This document shows, piece by piece, positions 50,904 to 60,026 of a DNA stretch of 64,000 nt. The position numbers and the translations under genes were made by a program. The notes below the pieces were generated by a model. It was not told the origin of the DNA and made no database searches. It worked only from the letters and a program-made list of their open reading frames with translations. The first letter of the stretch is position 1. Each line of letters opens with the position of its first letter. This DNA comes from Chloroflexota bacterium (GTDB lineage Bacteria > Chloroflexota > JAHJIN01), in assembly GCA_018823415.1 (NCBI GenBank), contig JAHJIN010000484.1, positions 17,939 to 81,938 on the forward strand, read 5' to 3'.

Positions 50904-53657
50904 ATGACGTCTCGCTCTCGGATCATGGTGGCTGTACTGCTCCTGGTTGGCCTGATGGCCGGCGGGTTTCAGCCTGTTGATGCCCACCGGCCGGCGGCTG
51001 CGCCTGCGCCGGGGCGCTTTAAACCCGGCGAGCTGCTGGTCAAACTGCAAGGTGACGTCCCCAGCGACATGACCGCCAGCCTGCGCGAGCAGGTGGGCGC
51101 CGCCTATCTGCGCAACCTGTACAGCAGCCCGGTGGAACTGTGGCAGGTGCCGGTCGGCCAGGAGTTGAGCGTGGCCCAACGCCTCAGCGCCGACCCGCTG
51201 GTGGACTATGCCGAGCCCAACTATGCCTATCATATCACCCTGGGGCCAAACGACCCGCATTTCAGCAAACAGTGGGCGCACACCGTCATCCAATCGACGG
51301 CGGCGTGGGACATTAGCACCGGCAGTACTGGCGTCACCGTCGCCATTATCGACACCGGCATCGACGAGGGGCACCCGGACCTGGCGAGCAAGATCGTGGC
51401 CGGCTATGACTTTGTGGGCAACGACAGCAATCCCCACGATCTGAATGGGCATGGCACCCATTGCGCCGGCATCGCCGCGGCTGTCACCAACAACGGCGTC
51501 GGCGTGGCTGGCATGGACTGGCAAGCGCGCATCATGCCCATTCGCGTACTGGACAACGAAGGCTCGGGCTGGGACTCGGACATTACCAGCGGCATCACCT
51601 GGGCCTACCAGCACGGGGCCAAGGTGCTCAGCTTGAGTCTGGCCGGCCCGAGCTATTCTTCCTCCATGCAAACCGCCATCAACAACGCTCGCGCGGCCGG
51701 GAGCCTCGTGGTGGCCGCAATGGGCAACTTTCGCACGCAGGGCAACCCCACCAGCTATCCGGCTGCCTATGCGAACGTCATGGCTGTGGCCGCCACTGGC
51801 CCGGGTGATGTCTATGCCTCGTACTCGCAATATGGCAACCACTGTGACATTGCCGCGCCCGGCGGTGACATGAGCTATCTGCACGACCCCAACGGCATAT
51901 ACAGCACGCTGCCTACCTATTCGGTATATCTGAACACCCAGTACGGCATGAATACCAACTATGACTATTTGGACGGCACATCCATGGCTACGCCGCTGGC
52001 GGCCGGCCTGGTGGCGCTGGTCTGGGGCGTGGCCCCAACGCTGACGCCAGACCAGGTGCAGGGCACCCTGCAAAGTACCGCCGTAGACCTGGGCACCACC
52101 GGCTGGGATGTCAACTATGGCTGGGGTCGCATCAACGCCCTGGCGGCGCTGCAAGCCGTCGCCTGGCCGGGCACGCCGAGCCTGGCGCCCATCAGCAACG
52201 GCGACGGCGACGGCAGCTATCTGGTGGACTGGGCCGACGTGCCCTACGCCACCAGCTATACTCTGCAAGAAGACGATCACGCTGGTTTTGGTTCGCCCAC
52301 CACGCGCTATCAGGGAGCCAACAGCCAGTTTCAGGCCACCGGGCAGCCCGGCGGCGTCTGGTACTATCGCGTGCAGGCCACCAACGCTGCCGGGACCAGC
52401 GCCTGGAGCGCCCTGCAATCTGTGGGCGTGACCCCGGCCGCGCCGGCCCTGGCGTCTATCAGCAACGGCAGTCAACAAGATGCATACCTCATCACCTGGT
52501 CTGCGTCCAGTAGCGCCACCAGCTATACCTTGCAGCAGGCCGACAACGCGTCGTTCACCAGCCCCACCACGCGCTACATGGGTACGAGCCTCCAGTACCA
52601 GGTGACCGGGCAGCCCGGCGGCACGTGGTACTATCGCGTGCGCGCCGCCAACAGCGTGGGGCCGGGCTCGTGGAGCGGCGCGCAGTTCACGGTGGTCGCC
52701 GCACCCGGCCTAGCAACCCCCTCACTGATCGCCATCGCCAACGGCGACGGCGATGGCGCGTACCTGGTGGACTGGAACGAAGTGGCCGGTGCCAACAGCT
52801 ATGTGCTGGAGCAATGCGCCGACTCGTACTTTGCCCAGCCCACCACGGCTTATACCGGGCCGGCCTCCCAGCTTGCCGTGACCGGGCAGCCCGGCGGCAC
52901 GTGGTTCTATCGCGTGCGGGCGCTGGGCGCCGCCGACGCTCGCAGTCCGTGGAGCGCGGCCCAGAGCACCGTTGTCATTGCGTACGCCTACCTGCCGTTG
53001 GTGCTTCAGGACCATGGTGGCCCGGTCGGCGGCTGGCAGACCATCGCGACCCAGGATTTTGAGGGTACTTTTCCCGGCCCCTGGAACGCGTATGACAGCG
53101 TGGCGGCCGATGGGCTCTATTACTGGGGGGCGCGCAACTGCCGGCCCTATGCCGGGAGCCGCAGCGGCTGGGCCGTGGGCGCCGGCGACGGGGCCGGTTT
53201 GGCGTGCGGCAGCAGCTATCCGTTGAACATGCAATCGTGGATGGTCTATGGTCCCTTTAGCCTGGCTGACGCCTCGGCTGCCGACCTGACCTTTCAGCGC
53301 TGGCTGTACTCGGAATCCGACTATGACCAATTCTTCTGGGGCGCGTCAGTGGATGGCAGCGACTTTTTCGGCTGGATCGCGTCCGGCGACAGCGGCGGCT
53401 GGACCCCCAGTGTGCTGGACCTGGCCGACGTGTATAGCCTGGGCGACCTTACCGGGCAGTCCCAGGTCTGGGTCGCGCTGGTTTTTGTGACCGATGACTC
53501 GATCACCTACGCCGAGGGCGCATACGTGGACGACATCGTGCTGCGCAAATATGTGGGTGCTGGTGCGGCCAGTGCGGTACAGTCAATGCCCCTCGGCGTG
53601 CGCCCAGCGACTTTGACCCGGCCAGCGACGGACCCAGGCGCGCCGCCAGACCGTTGA
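50904..53657 (+). CDS. Secreted subtilisin-like serine protease (S8) with FN3-like repeats
   Basis: The 917-residue protein has a signal peptide (residues 1-27, VLLLVGLMAGGFQPVDA), a propeptide-like inhibitor domain (about 35-110: FKPGELLVKL), and the S8 catalytic domain (about 120-425) with D150 (VAIIDTGID), H183 (NGHGTHCAG) and S360 (DGTSMATP), all intact. Three fibronectin III-like modules follow (about 430-695), each with a copy of SYTLQ/SYVLE and GQPGGTWYYRVRA, showing internal duplication. Residues 710-900 are a jelly-roll-like end domain. It is probably secreted or held at the cell surface and degrades proteins outside the cell. GGAGGAAGAC precedes the ATG. No anchor is seen. Confidence 0.92.
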   Translation: MTSRSRIMVAVLLLVGLMAGGFQPVDAHRPAAAPAPGRFKPGELLVKLQGDVPSDMTASLREQVGAAYLRNLYSSPVELWQVPVGQELSVAQRLSADPLVDYAEPNYAYHITLGPNDPHFSKQWAHTVIQSTAAWDISTGSTGVTVAIIDTGIDEGHPDLASKIVAGYDFVGNDSNPHDLNGHGTHCAGIAAAVTNNGVGVAGMDWQARIMPIRVLDNEGSGWDSDITSGITWAYQHGAKVLSLSLAGPSYSSSMQTAINNARAAGSLVVAAMGNFRTQGNPTSYPAAYANVMAVAATGPGDVYASYSQYGNHCDIAAPGGDMSYLHDPNGIYSTLPTYSVYLNTQYGMNTNYDYLDGTSMATPLAAGLVALVWGVAPTLTPDQVQGTLQSTAVDLGTTGWDVNYGWGRINALAALQAVAWPGTPSLAPISNGDGDGSYLVDWADVPYATSYTLQEDDHAGFGSPTTRYQGANSQFQATGQPGGVWYYRVQATNAAGTSAWSALQSVGVTPAAPALASISNGSQQDAYLITWSASSSATSYTLQQADNASFTSPTTRYMGTSLQYQVTGQPGGTWYYRVRAANSVGPGSWSGAQFTVVAAPGLATPSLIAIANGDGDGAYLVDWNEVAGANSYVLEQCADSYFAQPTTAYTGPASQLAVTGQPGGTWFYRVRALGAADARSPWSAAQSTVVIAYAYLPLVLQDHGGPVGGWQTIATQDFEGTFPGPWNAYDSVAADGLYYWGARNCRPYAGSRSGWAVGAGDGAGLACGSSYPLNMQSWMVYGPFSLADASAADLTFQRWLYSESDYDQFFWGASVDGSDFFGWIASGDSGGWTPSVLDLADVYSLGDLTGQSQVWVALVFVTDDSITYAEGAYVDDIVLRKYVGAGAASAVQSMPLGVRPATLTRPATDPGAPPDR

Positions 53658-53682
53658 TTTCGACCAACTGCCCGTGCGCATC

Positions 53683-53711
53683 TTGCCAGAACGCGCGCGG
53701 GCATGTATAAT
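53683..53711 (+). promoter_or_regulatory. Promoter of the histidine kinase operon
   Basis: TTGCCA (53683-53688), 17-base spacer, TATAAT (53706-53711). Its position rules out the ATG at 53674 as start of the kinase. Confidence 0.7.
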
Positions 53712-53745
53712 ACTTCTAGTTCCGCACTATCAGGCGGGGGAGCGC

Positions 53746-56346
53746 GTGGAAGGGCTAGCAGAACGCGAGGCCGGGGCCGAGCCAGCGGCGGTTCAGTTGG
53801 ACGCGACCCTGGTCCGCTCCTTGCACAACCTGAATGGATTGATCCCGCACCAGCGCAGTGCCATCTGGCTGCTTGATGCGCCCGATACGCTGCGCCTGGC
53901 CGCGAGCCGGGGCCTGGACCAGCCCGAAGGGCAGTGGTCGGCGCCGGCGCTGGTGCAGGCCGTGCAAGAAAGCACCGTCGTATCGCTGGACGAGGCGCTG
54001 TTGGCCGGCCTGCCCGGGTCGGCTGACTGGCTGGCCGGCATGGCCGTGCCGCTGCTGCAAGGCGGCGACCTGGCCGGCGTGCTGGCCGTCGCCGGGGCTG
54101 ACGCTGCCGACGTCGCCGACGTCGCCGACGTCGGGCCGCAACTGGCGGCCTTTGCCGACCAGGTGGCGCTGCTCCTGGGGCACACCAGCACCCAGCAGGC
54201 CCGCGAGTTTGCGGCTTTTAGCGACATCGCTGCCACGCTAAACCAATCGCTGGACCTGGACGATATCCTGCACGACGCGCTGCGGCACACGCTCAAGGCG
54301 GTGGGCATGGAAGCCGGCTGGGTGCTGCTGGTTGACGAGGCGGCTGGCGTGGCTCGCGTGGCGGTGACCTATGGCCTGTCGTCCGATGCCCTGGTGGAGC
54401 GGCCCGAGATCAGCCTGCAAGGGGTGAACCTGGACGACATTGCTCATCAACTGGACCAGGCCGTGGTGGTCAACGATCCGCTCCGGTCGCCCCAACTGGT
54501 CCGCATGGTCATGCGCGCGCAAGGACTGCGCGCCTATGTGAGCATCCCCTTGATGTCTCAAGACCGCTTGCTGGGCATCATCAACGCCTTTAGTTACAGC
54601 GACCGCTATTCCGGGTCAAACGACGTGCGTTTGCTGACAGCCATTGGGCGCCAGGTGGGGGTGGCGCTGGAAAACGCCCGGCTCTATGAGAGCGAAGCGC
54701 ACCGCGCGGAGCAATTGGACGTCATCAGCAAGGTGGCGCAGGCGGCCAGCTCGTCGCTAGAGGCCGAGCAATTGATGTGGCGCGTGGTCCGTCTGATCCA
54801 GGGAGCCCTGGGCTATGGCTACGTGGGCATTGCCCTGGTCGAAGACGATGAGGTGGTGGTGCGCGCCGGCGTGGGTGAGGTCGATATGGCCGTGCCCGAT
54901 GGGATGCGCCTCAAGGTGGGGCAGGGCGAGATCATGGCGCAGGTGGTCGCCCTGGGCGAACCGGTGCTCAAGACCGCTATCCCCCTGGCCCAGGGCGGCC
55001 CGACCGGCCTCACGATGGCGGAACTGGCCGTGCCGCTGCGCGCCCAGGGGCGCGTCATTGGCGTGCTGGATGTGCGGGCGCGCGTGCCGGCGTCACTGGG
55101 CGATGACGACCGCTCGGTCCTGAGCTTGCTGGCCAACCAGGTGGGGGTGGCGCTGGAGAATGCCCGCCTGTACGAGGACACGCGGCGGCAATTGTCCGAA
55201 ACCACTACCTTGTACCGGGTGAGCCAGGCCATCAACTCGACGATGGACCTGGAAGACATGCTGGGCCGCGTCATTGACGAGTGCCTGGAGGCCATGCAGG
55301 CCGAGCGGGGTTGCGTGCTGCTTCGCCGCACCGACACCGGCGAACTGGCGTTTCAGGTGGGGCGCGACCGCCAGCGCGTGCCCATCACCGCGCCGGACGT
55401 GGCGTTTCACCAGCCCACTATCGAGCGCGTGATGGCCGAGGGCACCGGCACCATGGCCGTGGCCGCGCTAGGTGGCGGCCGCCAGCGCCGGGCTATCCTC
55501 TGCGTCCCACTGATCATCAAAGGGCAGACCAGCGGCGCGATCTATGTGGACAACCGGCTCAAGGCCGGCCAGTTCTCGACCGAGGGGCGTGACCTGTTGA
55601 TGGGCGTGGCCGGCCAGGTCGCCATCGCCATCGAAAACGCGCACCTCCACGCACAGGTGGAAGAACTGGCCGTGAGCCGCGAGCGCAACCGCATCGCCCA
55701 GGAGATCCACGACACGCTGACCCAGCAACTCAGCAGCGTGATCATGCGGCTAGACGCCTGCGACCGCTTGTTGGATCAAGACGATCTGGATCGCTCGCGG
55801 GATCAATTGCAGTACGGCCGCGATCTGAGCCGCACGGCGCTGCAAGACTTGCGTCAGTACATGTTTGATCTGCGACGGGGCGAGGTGGGCGAACTGGGTC
55901 TGGTGACCATGATGCGCCAATACGTGCGCGAGTTTTCGTTCCAGACTGGCATTCAGGCCACCTTTGCCATCGAGGGGCCAGAGACGGCCCTGGGCGAGCG
56001 GGCCAATCGGGCGCTGTTGCGCGTGCTGCAAGAGGCGCTGGCTAATGTGCGCAAGCACGCCCAGGCCGAGCAGGTGACGGCGCAACTGGGGTTTTCGGAA
56101 CGCACGGTGACCCTGGTCGTGACTGATAATGGCACGGGTTTTGACCTGTGGGCGGCGCGGGGCAAGGCGCTGCTGGAAAAACGTTTTGGCCTGGTGGGCA
56201 TGCAAGAGCGCATCGCCAATGCTGGGGGGCGGCTCGACATTCATAGCCAGATCGGTCAGGGCACCGAGATCAAGGCGGTGCTGCCTTTTGATGGAGCTGA
56301 CATTCTGGGGTGGGGCCGGGAAGATGGAACTGCTCAAGTCGTCTAA
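53746..56346 (+). CDS. GAF-domain sensor histidine kinase (NarX/DegS type)
   Basis: The GTG at 53746 lies after GGGGGAG and after the promoter, so the longer frame (53674) is rejected. The 866-residue protein has four GAF-like modules (about 20-140, 155-325, 340-490, 510-640), the second and third being most complete (ISIPLMSQDRLLGIINAFS; VPLRAQGRVIGVLDVRA). H655 in AQEIHDTLTQQLS is the phosphorylated His of the HisKA_3 type, and the ATPase has N767 (NVRKH) and VVTDNGTGFDLW, FGLVGMQERIANAGG. It lacks membrane helices, so it senses inside the cell. A 9-base repeat (54106-54132) encodes ADVADVADV in the first GAF. The regulator gene follows 11 bases later. Confidence 0.9.
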   Translation: MEGLAEREAGAEPAAVQLDATLVRSLHNLNGLIPHQRSAIWLLDAPDTLRLAASRGLDQPEGQWSAPALVQAVQESTVVSLDEALLAGLPGSADWLAGMAVPLLQGGDLAGVLAVAGADAADVADVADVGPQLAAFADQVALLLGHTSTQQAREFAAFSDIAATLNQSLDLDDILHDALRHTLKAVGMEAGWVLLVDEAAGVARVAVTYGLSSDALVERPEISLQGVNLDDIAHQLDQAVVVNDPLRSPQLVRMVMRAQGLRAYVSIPLMSQDRLLGIINAFSYSDRYSGSNDVRLLTAIGRQVGVALENARLYESEAHRAEQLDVISKVAQAASSSLEAEQLMWRVVRLIQGALGYGYVGIALVEDDEVVVRAGVGEVDMAVPDGMRLKVGQGEIMAQVVALGEPVLKTAIPLAQGGPTGLTMAELAVPLRAQGRVIGVLDVRARVPASLGDDDRSVLSLLANQVGVALENARLYEDTRRQLSETTTLYRVSQAINSTMDLEDMLGRVIDECLEAMQAERGCVLLRRTDTGELAFQVGRDRQRVPITAPDVAFHQPTIERVMAEGTGTMAVAALGGGRQRRAILCVPLIIKGQTSGAIYVDNRLKAGQFSTEGRDLLMGVAGQVAIAIENAHLHAQVEELAVSRERNRIAQEIHDTLTQQLSSVIMRLDACDRLLDQDDLDRSRDQLQYGRDLSRTALQDLRQYMFDLRRGEVGELGLVTMMRQYVREFSFQTGIQATFAIEGPETALGERANRALLRVLQEALANVRKHAQAEQVTAQLGFSERTVTLVVTDNGTGFDLWAARGKALLEKRFGLVGMQERIANAGGRLDIHSQIGQGTEIKAVLPFDGADILGWGREDGTAQVV

Positions 56347-56357
56347 AGGAGGAAGAG

Positions 56358-57035
56358 ATGGGCGAACGGGACATTCGGGTCTTGATCGCCGACGATCATG
56401 CCATTGTGCGTGAAGGCTTGCGCACGATCTTGGAGTTGGCCGGCGATAGAATCTGCGTGGTGGGCGAGGCCGCCAGTGGGCGACAGGCCGTGGCCCGCAC
56501 GCGCGAACTGGCGCCCGACGTGGTCTTGATGGATGTGCGCATGAGCGACATGGACGGGGTAGACGCCACGCGCGAAATACTCAAGGCGAATCAGGGCACC
56601 CGGGTCATCATTCTCACCAACTATGATGACGATGACTATTTATTCGAGTCGGTTCGTGCTGGCGCCGCCGGGTACCTGCTCAAGGACGTGTCGCCCGACG
56701 ACCTGAGCGATGCCATCATTACCGTATACGGGGGACATTCACTGATCCAGCACTCGGTATTGGGCAAGTTGCTGGAGCAATTTACGGTCCTGTCAGAAGG
56801 CCAACAAACGCCCGGTCATCACGAACTGTATGAGGACCTGACCCCACGCGAGATGCAGGTGTTGCAGGCTATCGCTCAGGGGCTTTCCAACCGCGAGATC
56901 GCGGGAAAACTGGTCATCAGCGAGAAAACGGTCAAGACCCATATCACCAGTATTTTTGGCAAACTGGATGTCAAGGATCGCAGTCAGGCCATGCTGTACG
57001 CTATTCAAAAACGGCTGGTCGAGATCCCCCAATAG
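56358..57035 (+). CDS. NarL/FixJ-family response regulator
   Basis: This 225-residue protein starts at ATG 56358 after AAAGGAGGAAGAG; the track of open frame upstream overlaps the kinase. The receiver has VLIADDHAIVREGL (acidic pocket DD), VVLMDVRMSDMDG (phospho-Asp) and the switch Lys in GYLLKDVSP. The C-terminal LuxR-type HTH has LTPREMQVLQAIAQGLSNREIAGKL and KTVKTHITSIFGKLDV. It is the cognate partner of the preceding kinase and should bind DNA after phosphorylation. Targets are unknown. A zinc-ribbon membrane protein gene follows 27 bases later and may be part of the operon. Confidence 0.92.
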   Translation: MGERDIRVLIADDHAIVREGLRTILELAGDRICVVGEAASGRQAVARTRELAPDVVLMDVRMSDMDGVDATREILKANQGTRVIILTNYDDDDYLFESVRAGAAGYLLKDVSPDDLSDAIITVYGGHSLIQHSVLGKLLEQFTVLSEGQQTPGHHELYEDLTPREMQVLQAIAQGLSNREIAGKLVISEKTVKTHITSIFGKLDVKDRSQAMLYAIQKRLVEIPQ

Positions 57036-57062
57036 CGCCAGCCGGCTCAGGAGGAGGAACCC

Positions 57063-57491
57063 ATGTCGACAGAACGAATTCAGTGTCCAAATTGCGGTGC
57101 GATGACGGAACCCGGCGAGACCTTTTGCGGCGAGTGCGGCACACGCCTGGCGGTCGCCGTCTCGCCGCCGACTTATGTGCCGGCGTCCCCGGCACAAGCC
57201 GCTAGTAAGGACAGCGGCCTGGTGATGTTTTTGCGCGGTAGTGGCTTGATCCTAGGCATCGTCTTGCTGGTGTTGGCCTTGTTGCTCTGCGGGTGTGGGG
57301 GTCTTTTGACGGCCAGCCAGCCGCCGCCGGACACCGCCGGCATGACCTCGTCCGAGGCGATGGGGTACCAGATAGGGTATCAGTTGGGGCCGGCGCTCTT
57401 TTGCTGCCTGCCCGGCGGGTTGCTGGGCCTGTTGGGCCTATTGGCCGCCATATTTCCCTTTACGTTTGGCCGTCGCAAAAAAGCCAATTGA
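57063..57491 (+). CDS. Zinc-ribbon membrane protein
   Basis: The 142-residue protein starts after AGGAGGAGGAACCC. An N-terminal zinc ribbon is CPNCGAMTEPGETFCGECG (two CxxC pairs, residues 9-27). A Pro-rich linker, a first membrane helix (about 55-85), and a second near 100-135 follow, with a short positive tail (GRRKKAN). Small zinc_ribbon_2-type proteins like this are common and of unknown role. It is third in the kinase-regulator operon, which ends at a strong terminator 7 bases after the stop. Confidence 0.75.
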   Translation: MSTERIQCPNCGAMTEPGETFCGECGTRLAVAVSPPTYVPASPAQAASKDSGLVMFLRGSGLILGIVLLVLALLLCGCGGLLTASQPPPDTAGMTSSEAMGYQIGYQLGPALFCCLPGGLLGLLGLLAAIFPFTFGRRKKAN

Positions 57492-57497
57492 AATGGC

Positions 57498-57531
57498 AGA
57501 GCCCCGTTTTCTCAAACGGGGCTCTTTTTTT
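57498..57531 (+). terminator. Intrinsic terminator of the two-component operon
   Basis: AGAGCCCCGTTT (57498-57509) pairs perfectly with AAACGGGGCTCT (57514-57525) with loop TCTC and seven T. The T run abuts the stop of the convergent RlmI-like gene at 57532. Confidence 0.9.
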
Positions 57532-58728
57532 CTACCACACGCGGCAGAGCAGGCCTTTGAGGTACGCTGACTCGGGGAAACTGAGCAACTCCGGGTGGTC
57601 GGCGGACTGGGCGCAATGGGCGATGATTTGCACGTCGCGCCCGGCGTCTACCGCCGCGCCAAAGACGACCTTCTGAAACAGGTCGGCGTTCACCAGGCCG
57701 GAGCACGAGCAAGTGAGCAGTACCCCGCCGGGTTCCAGCAGGTGCAATGCCAGCAGGTTGATGTCCTTGTAGCCCCGGCACGCGCGTTCCACGTGCGACG
57801 CTGATCGGGCAAACTTGGGCGGGTCCAGGATCACCACGTCAAAGCGCCGCCCAGCGCGCTGGACAGCGGCACGAAACGCCCGCAGTTCGCTGAAAGCGTT
57901 GCCGGCCACGTGTTCGGTCTGGCCGCCGTGGCCATTTCGGGCCAGGTTCTCCTCCGCCAGCACCAGGGCCTCGGCCGACGATTCGACGGTGGTGACGGCC
58001 GCCGCACCGCCGCGCCAGGCCCGGGCCGCAAAGGCCCCGGTGTACGCAAAGGCGTCCAGCACCCGCGCGCCCGGGCAATACGGCTCGATCAGCCGGCGAT
58101 TGTCGCGCTGATCCAGGTAAAAGCCAGTCTTTTGTCCCCCCAGCACGTCCACCGCGAACGTGAGTCCATCTTCGTCGATCTCGACGCGGGCCGGAGGCGA
58201 TTCGCCCCACAGCACGCCGTCCAGCGGCAGCAGACCCTCTCGCGCCCGGGCCTCAGGGTCGTCGCGCGCCACGATGCCACGGGGCTGTGCCTGGTCTACC
58301 AGGGCCGCCAGGATGACGTCGCGCCAGCGGTCGGCGGCCAACGCCGAAAACTGGACCGCCAGCCAGGGGCCGTAACGGTCCACCACCAAGCCCGGCACGC
58401 CATCGGCCTCGCTGAAGGCCAGGCGATAGGCGCTTGCGCCGACCAGGGCCGGCAGCCGGCGCCGCGCGTCGATGGCCCGGGCCAGCCGGCGCTGCCAGAA
58501 GGCAGCGTCCACCGCCTCGGCCGGGTCCCACGTTAGCAGGCGCACGGCGATCTGTGAGCGGCGGTTCAGGATGCCCCGGGCCAGCCAGTCGCCGTCGTGG
58601 GCCAGCACGTCCACCGTGTCGCCATCCTGAGGCTCGTCATTTGTGCGGGCGATGGCGCCGCTGAATACCCATGGGTGCCGCTGGCGCACCGGCTTGTCTC
58701 GGTCACGTTTGAGGATCACGTTACTCAT
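57532..58728 (-). CDS. RlmI-like 23S rRNA cytosine methyltransferase (class I SAM, PUA)
   Basis: ATG at 58728 after GGGAGCTGGCCG; the longer frame to 58989 is rejected. The 398-residue protein starts with a PUA-type domain (residues 1-75, VILKRDRDKPVRQRHPWVFSGAI), then an RlmI N-terminal-like domain (FSEADGVPGLVVDRYGPWLAVQF) and the SAM-binding domain: DQRDNRRLI, VLDAFAYTGAFAA (motif I), TTVESSAEAL and VVILDPPKFARS (motif IV). RlmI forms m5C at 23S rRNA position 1962 in E. coli, and relatives act on other rRNA positions. It converges on the two-component operon and its tail shares the terminator. Confidence 0.88.
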   Translation of the reverse strand: MSNVILKRDRDKPVRQRHPWVFSGAIARTNDEPQDGDTVDVLAHDGDWLARGILNRRSQIAVRLLTWDPAEAVDAAFWQRRLARAIDARRRLPALVGASAYRLAFSEADGVPGLVVDRYGPWLAVQFSALAADRWRDVILAALVDQAQPRGIVARDDPEARAREGLLPLDGVLWGESPPARVEIDEDGLTFAVDVLGGQKTGFYLDQRDNRRLIEPYCPGARVLDAFAYTGAFAARAWRGGAAAVTTVESSAEALVLAEENLARNGHGGQTEHVAGNAFSELRAFRAAVQRAGRRFDVVILDPPKFARSASHVERACRGYKDINLLALHLLEPGGVLLTCSCSGLVNADLFQKVVFGAAVDAGRDVQIIAHCAQSADHPELLSFPESAYLKGLLCRVW

Positions 58729-58756
58729 CGGCCAGCTCCCTTGCAAATAGCTTCGT

Positions 58757-58826
58757 AGACAGCGGCTCCCCGAGCCGCCCCAACGCGGCTGCCCACAGGG
58801 TGCTGCGCTTAAGGCAGCCGCTGTCT
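58757..58826. repeat. Inverted repeat AGACAGCGGCT
   Basis: AGACAGCGGCT (58757-58767) and AGCCGCTGTCT (58816-58826) bracket 48 bases that include an internal GAGCCGC stretch. The gap between the RlmI-like and Mut7-C genes is otherwise unremarkable. It may be a small repeat element. Confidence 0.5.
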
Positions 58827-58837
58827 GCGACAGATTG

Positions 58838-59344
58838 TCATCCTTCGCGGCGCCCCGCCGGGCATATGGTCTCCTCCAAATCCGCCAGTCCCTGGCGTGC
58901 CAGGCGCTCGCGCATGTCTTGCCAGTGGGTGGCCGGCCAGTAGACGCGGCCGCACCCGGCGCACCGGGCAAAGCGCTCCTGCGAGTCATAGACGTATGGC
59001 GGTATCTCGTCGCGGACCGCGGCCTTGTCCACCGGGTCCAGGCTCCCGTTGCAGATCACGCACCGGGTAAAGGCCCGGTCCGTGGACAACCCCAGCTCGC
59101 GCACCACCTGGGCCAGTTGCGCCTCCACGTCCTCATCGTCGATGAACAGGCAGTCCACGCCGCGCCGGCGCGACAGTTCTCGGTCCCGCGTGAGCAGGAT
59201 GCGGCCCTCGGCGCGGGCCTGGCGCACCAGCTCGTGGTCGTCGCTGGCCGGCGACTCGAACGCCGTATCATAGCCCAGGATACGGAGCCAGCGCGCCAGC
59301 CGGCCCAGCATCACGTCGGCGAGAAAGCGGGGGGCATCGGCCAT
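58838..59344 (-). CDS. Mut7-C domain protein (PIN-like RNase plus zinc ribbon)
   Basis: ATG at 59344 is preferred over TTG 59347. The 168-residue protein has the Mut7-C fold: RFLADVMLGRLARWLRILGYD at the N-terminus (conserved D and R/W), RILLTRDRELSRRR with acids, CLFIDDEDVEAQLAQVV, then a zinc ribbon with CVICNGSLDPV and CAGCGRVYWPATHW. The family (formerly DUF82) is a PIN-like nuclease related to Caenorhabditis Mut-7 C-terminus and is expected to cleave RNA. Target unknown. It lies between a repeat and a Cys-rich gene, not in an obvious operon. The GGTAATGG upstream is only a weak ribosome site. Confidence 0.85.
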   Translation of the reverse strand: MADAPRFLADVMLGRLARWLRILGYDTAFESPASDDHELVRQARAEGRILLTRDRELSRRRGVDCLFIDDEDVEAQLAQVVRELGLSTDRAFTRCVICNGSLDPVDKAAVRDEIPPYVYDSQERFARCAGCGRVYWPATHWQDMRERLARQGLADLEETICPAGRREG

Positions 59345-59351
59345 CAAACCA

Positions 59352-59987
59352 TTACCTGCAATTTGACCGTCTTTTCCATCGTGTTCCTAACAGCGCGACC
59401 AGGACAACCAGGAACAAGGCGACCAGGATTGCTCCTATCAGCCCAGCGCTCCCCGACGAGTCGCTTGTGTTCTCGACCACATCGCTACTCTCAGCATCAA
59501 GGCATTCGATGCCTTCATCCACCCACTCGTAGCCAGAGGGGCATAGCCAAACATACTTGGTCCATCCAGCGGGAAGTAAAGGGCAATTGTCAATATCTTC
59601 CACAAAGGCACACAGTTTCTCTGTCTGGTTGATAACCACGTCCGAACAATCGCCATCTCTTGCCCCTGTATGCTGGGTAGAGCAACAGAACGCGTCCTTG
59701 ATGGGAACACAGATACCTGGCGCGATGCTTCCACTACCTATGGTTTCGGGACGGGAATAACCACTTGGACAATCCTCGAAATGGTGGTCCCTGATCCCAT
59801 TAGAAAGTATTTCCCAGCCTTCCGGCGGGCTGCAGTTCTCGCACTCGTCGCCAGCATACATGTACATGCATTGTTTTGTAGTGTGGTTGACGACTTCAAT
59901 ATACCTCGGGGCTGCTGTAACAAAAGTCGTGACAAACAGAGACAGTGCAAGAAGCATACCCATTCCAAGAAATGCCCTGGATTTCAC
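59352..59987 (-). CDS. Cys-rich secreted protein with C-terminal membrane anchor
   Basis: Start GTG at 59987 has GGAGGTGAGCAAG at the right distance; a GTG at 59996 overlaps that site. About 211 residues. There is a signal peptide (ALSLFVTTFVTAAP), then a region of roughly 14 cysteines (CENCSPPEGWEIL, CVPIKDAFCCSTQH, CPLLPAGWTKYVW, CPSGYEWVDEGIECL) that repeats CPSGY and an aromatic pattern, then a Ser/Asp-rich linker and a single C-terminal helix (LIGAILVALFLVVLVALL) with RWKRRSNCR. The topology suggests a protein tethered to the membrane by its tail, disulphide-stabilised outside. Codon use is clearly less GC-rich than the neighbours, so transfer is possible. No family recognised. Confidence 0.6.
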   Translation of the reverse strand: MKSRAFLGMGMLLALSLFVTTFVTAAPRYIEVVNHTTKQCMYMYAGDECENCSPPEGWEILSNGIRDHHFEDCPSGYSRPETIGSGSIAPGICVPIKDAFCCSTQHTGARDGDCSDVVINQTEKLCAFVEDIDNCPLLPAGWTKYVWLCPSGYEWVDEGIECLDAESSDVVENTSDSSGSAGLIGAILVALFLVVLVALLGTRWKRRSNCR

Positions 59988-60026
59988 CTTGCTCACCTCC
60001 AGAACTGTCCACTGACCGTTGTCAAT

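Noticed and set aside
54106..54132. Three copies of GCCGACGTC resembling a short tandem array
   Set aside because: The unit is in frame in the kinase gene and codes for ADVADVADV; there is no CRISPR spacing.
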